Assembly (NCBI RefSeq): GCF_024171945.1
Contig: NZ_JAMTCR010000003.1
Span: 248,001 to 312,000, forward strand
DNA length: 64,000 nucleotides
Reading direction: 5' to 3'
Origin: Actinokineospora globicatena
GTDB taxonomy: Bacteria; Actinomycetota; Actinomycetes; Mycobacteriales; Pseudonocardiaceae
Part shown: positions 62,501 to 64,000 of the stretch, one piece after another
How the letters are laid out: each line of letters opens with the position of its first letter
Position numbering within the stretch: the first letter of the stretch is position 1
Made by a program: the position numbers and the translations under genes
The notes under the pieces: generated by a model
Seen by the model: only the letters and a program-made list of their open reading frames with translations
Told to the model about the DNA's origin: nothing
The model's database searches: none

Positions 62501-63244
62501 TCAGCCGGTGCAGGCGGGTAGGTGCGCGGCCTGGATCCAGCCCCAGCGGCTGCCTGGGGTGCGTAGCCCAGGACCCACTGCTCGGGCTTGAACGGTGTGC
62601 CCTCGGTGGTGCGGCACTTGTCCCGGGTGATGCGGAAGTCCCAGCCGCGGTCGAGGTTGCCGATGGCGAACTGCTTGGGGCCGCTGCGCAGCGTGCCGGG
62701 GGTCCCGACGTGCAGGGTCTTCTTGGTGGGGCCGTGGTGCGGGGGGTTCATGTCGACGGCCTTGGGCGCGTTGTCGCCGCCGACGGCTCGACGGTCGCCC
62801 AAGGGGTGGGCGTAGGTGTCGCGGTCGGGGACGGTTCGCTTGTCGTCCTTGGCCGTCGCCCCGCGGGGGAACTCACGGGCGACGGGGTCGACCAGGCAGG
62901 ACTTGTCGACCCAACCCCACCAGGGGTAGGTCCCGCCGCGGCCGTGCGAGTCCGGTGCACGGGTGTAGTCGAGCACGAGGGCGTGGGCGCCTGCGGTGTA
63001 GCGCACACCCACTGCCTTGGACGCCGTCGACGGTCCCGCGGACCACTGCCGATCGGGCAGGCCCGCTTTCGGGTAGTTCCAGTTAATAGCGCAGTCGTGG
63101 GCGAGCACCGTGGCGTTGGTGTAGCGCGGCTTGGGCTGGGGCGTGGTGCTGTCAGTCAGCGGCGGTGGCGGTCGCTGCCGACAGCGACAGCAGTGCCGTC
63201 CCAGTTGACCCACCACGCCGACGTCCGGGAAGGAAATCGGTCAC
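62501..63244 (-). pseudogene. Secreted SH3-like hypothetical protein, frameshifted at both ends
   Basis: The middle frame gives a coherent domain (YTNATVLAHDCAINW, GTYPWWGWVDKSCLVDP, DLDRGWDFRITRDKC, EQWVLGYAP). The expected C-terminal end, WGWIQAAHLPACTG plus a stop at 62501-62503, is in a different frame and is reached if the C4 run near 62563 had one more C. An N-terminal signal-peptide-like stretch (GTALLSLSAATATAAD) also lies out of frame, from a GTG at 63244. The protein is therefore either decayed or affected by base-call errors. Its function is unknown. Confidence 0.6.
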
Positions 63245-63339
63245 AACCGGCTGACGGCGGACATCAGCGGATGCCGCCGGACCGCACCGGATGCCTGTGA
63301 CCAGCGCTTTTCCCTGTTCGTGCACGTGGAGGAGATGCC

Positions 63340-63693
63340 GTGTCCACCGCGCTCGACCAACTCCAGAGAGCCTTGAGCAGACTGAGGCTCAAGGCCGGAC
63401 AACCGACCTACGAGCGGCTCGCGACGCTGACCAGGTTCAGCCAGACCGCGGTCAACGACGCCTTCATCAAGCCCTGTCGCCCGAGCCGGCAGGTGACACG
63501 CGCGATCGTGCGCGCGCTCGACGGCGACGAGGACGTGGTTCTGCGCCTCGACAATGATGATCGTCCGGTGCACCGCAGGAGGATCAGCCACTGCGCCACC
63601 GACTCAGGCCACCAGCCGGGACTGGATCATGAGGTTCCAGGATACTCGTACCCACCCGTGGCGGCGCAAGACAGTTTGTGGTCAATGGTCTAG
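63340..63693 (+). CDS. Putative helix-turn-helix protein, possibly truncated
   Basis: A 117-aa frame starting at GTG after GGAGGAG. Residues 1-70 (LDQLQRALSRLRLKAGQPTYERLATLTRFSQTAVNDAF) look like the N-terminal HTH found in actinobacterial regulators that precede longer ATPase or TPR proteins. After VVLRLDNDD the sequence turns low-complexity and His/Pro-rich, suggesting that the original reading frame was lost there. Probably the remnant of a longer regulator. Confidence 0.5.
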   Translation: MSTALDQLQRALSRLRLKAGQPTYERLATLTRFSQTAVNDAFIKPCRPSRQVTRAIVRALDGDEDVVLRLDNDDRPVHRRRISHCATDSGHQPGLDHEVPGYSYPPVAAQDSLWSMV

Positions 63694-64000
63694 TCGGTTG
63701 GCGAGGAACGTCGTGCAGGAGGTTGGCGGCGCAGGTGGCAAGAGCGTGCCGCGGGTGTGCGGGAGCCCGACGCCGTGCTCCTGATCCCCGTCCTCGGTGT
63801 GGAGTCGGGATTCTCACCGCTGCCGTGTCGAGATGCCCGGCTCATTGTCGACCGCGTGTCGGGCCGGGGTGCGAGCAGCGGAGACAACTGCCCTGTTCTG
63901 AGCGCGATCGTCTTGGCCGCGCGATGGTGACAAGGGTAACCCCAGAGGCGCTGATTGGTCATCGTCGCCGCCAGGCTGCACGAGGTGGCGGGACTGTGGA
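63694..64000. other. Window end, nothing recognised
   Basis: No frame here has start, ribosome site and coding character on either strand. It may be a degenerate mobile-element end, but I see no transposase motif. Confidence 0.35.

Overview
This is a very GC-rich window with dense, often overlapping genes (ATGA/GTGA junctions) and purple-AGGAGG ribosome sites. Together with the NRPS/MbtH, GAF-PucR, Rrf2, NB-ARC and PGRS-like genes, this points to a filamentous actinobacterium. The gene mix suggests Pseudonocardiales (Actinosynnema/Saccharothrix/Lentzea-like), but that placement is inference. About 15-52000 looks like one large natural-product locus or two adjacent ones; 53000-64000 is an accessory, partly decayed region.

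Region 1 (15-18939, all +) is a peptide arm. It holds NRPS A-T-C-A-T, MbtH, a 112-aa unknown, an argininosuccinate-lyase-like enzyme, a PLP beta-synthase fused to an ATP-grasp ligase, a threonine-aldolase-like enzyme, NRPS C-(vestigial A)-T-C-A-T, a free adenylation protein, a PhyH-type dioxygenase and RidA. The middle enzymes look like a supply line for non-proteinogenic (amino- or hydroxy-substituted) amino acids. There is no thioesterase domain.

Region 2 (19041-31294) starts with an FBP-type zinc-finger gene and an MFS exporter (both -). It then runs into a + strand operon: esterase, class II DAHP synthase, DhbA/EntA-like dehydrogenase, isochorismatase and PhzE. This set should turn chorismate into 3-hydroxyanthranilate, because the later phenazine genes are missing and an aromatising SDR is present. 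A KASIII-like enzyme, an arylamine N-acyltransferase and a DHA2 exporter follow.

Region 3 (32361-51987) is an aromatic tailoring arm. A minus operon (WrbA, SnoaL-like, MDR, SRPBCC, AMP ligase, FAD/NAD(P) protein) faces a plus operon (WrbA, paralogous AMP ligase, PHBH-type monooxygenase, Rrf2, FMN reductase, transaldolase). A minus pair (methyltransferase, fused aminodeoxychorismate synthase), a GAF/PucR regulator with a near-consensus promoter, and a transposase-like protein that has lost a catalytic Asp close the region. DAHP synthase and transaldolase would feed the shikimate pathway, and PhzE and PabAB draw chorismate into two aminated branches.

Region 4 (53081-64000) holds a HelD/HelR-type RNA polymerase motor ATPase, an Rhs/YD-repeat remnant, secreted beta-helix and Gly-rich repeat proteins each followed by a perfect hairpin, a secreted FN3-like protein, and two genes broken by frameshifts, several of them at C runs. 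No tRNA, rRNA or CRISPR was seen.
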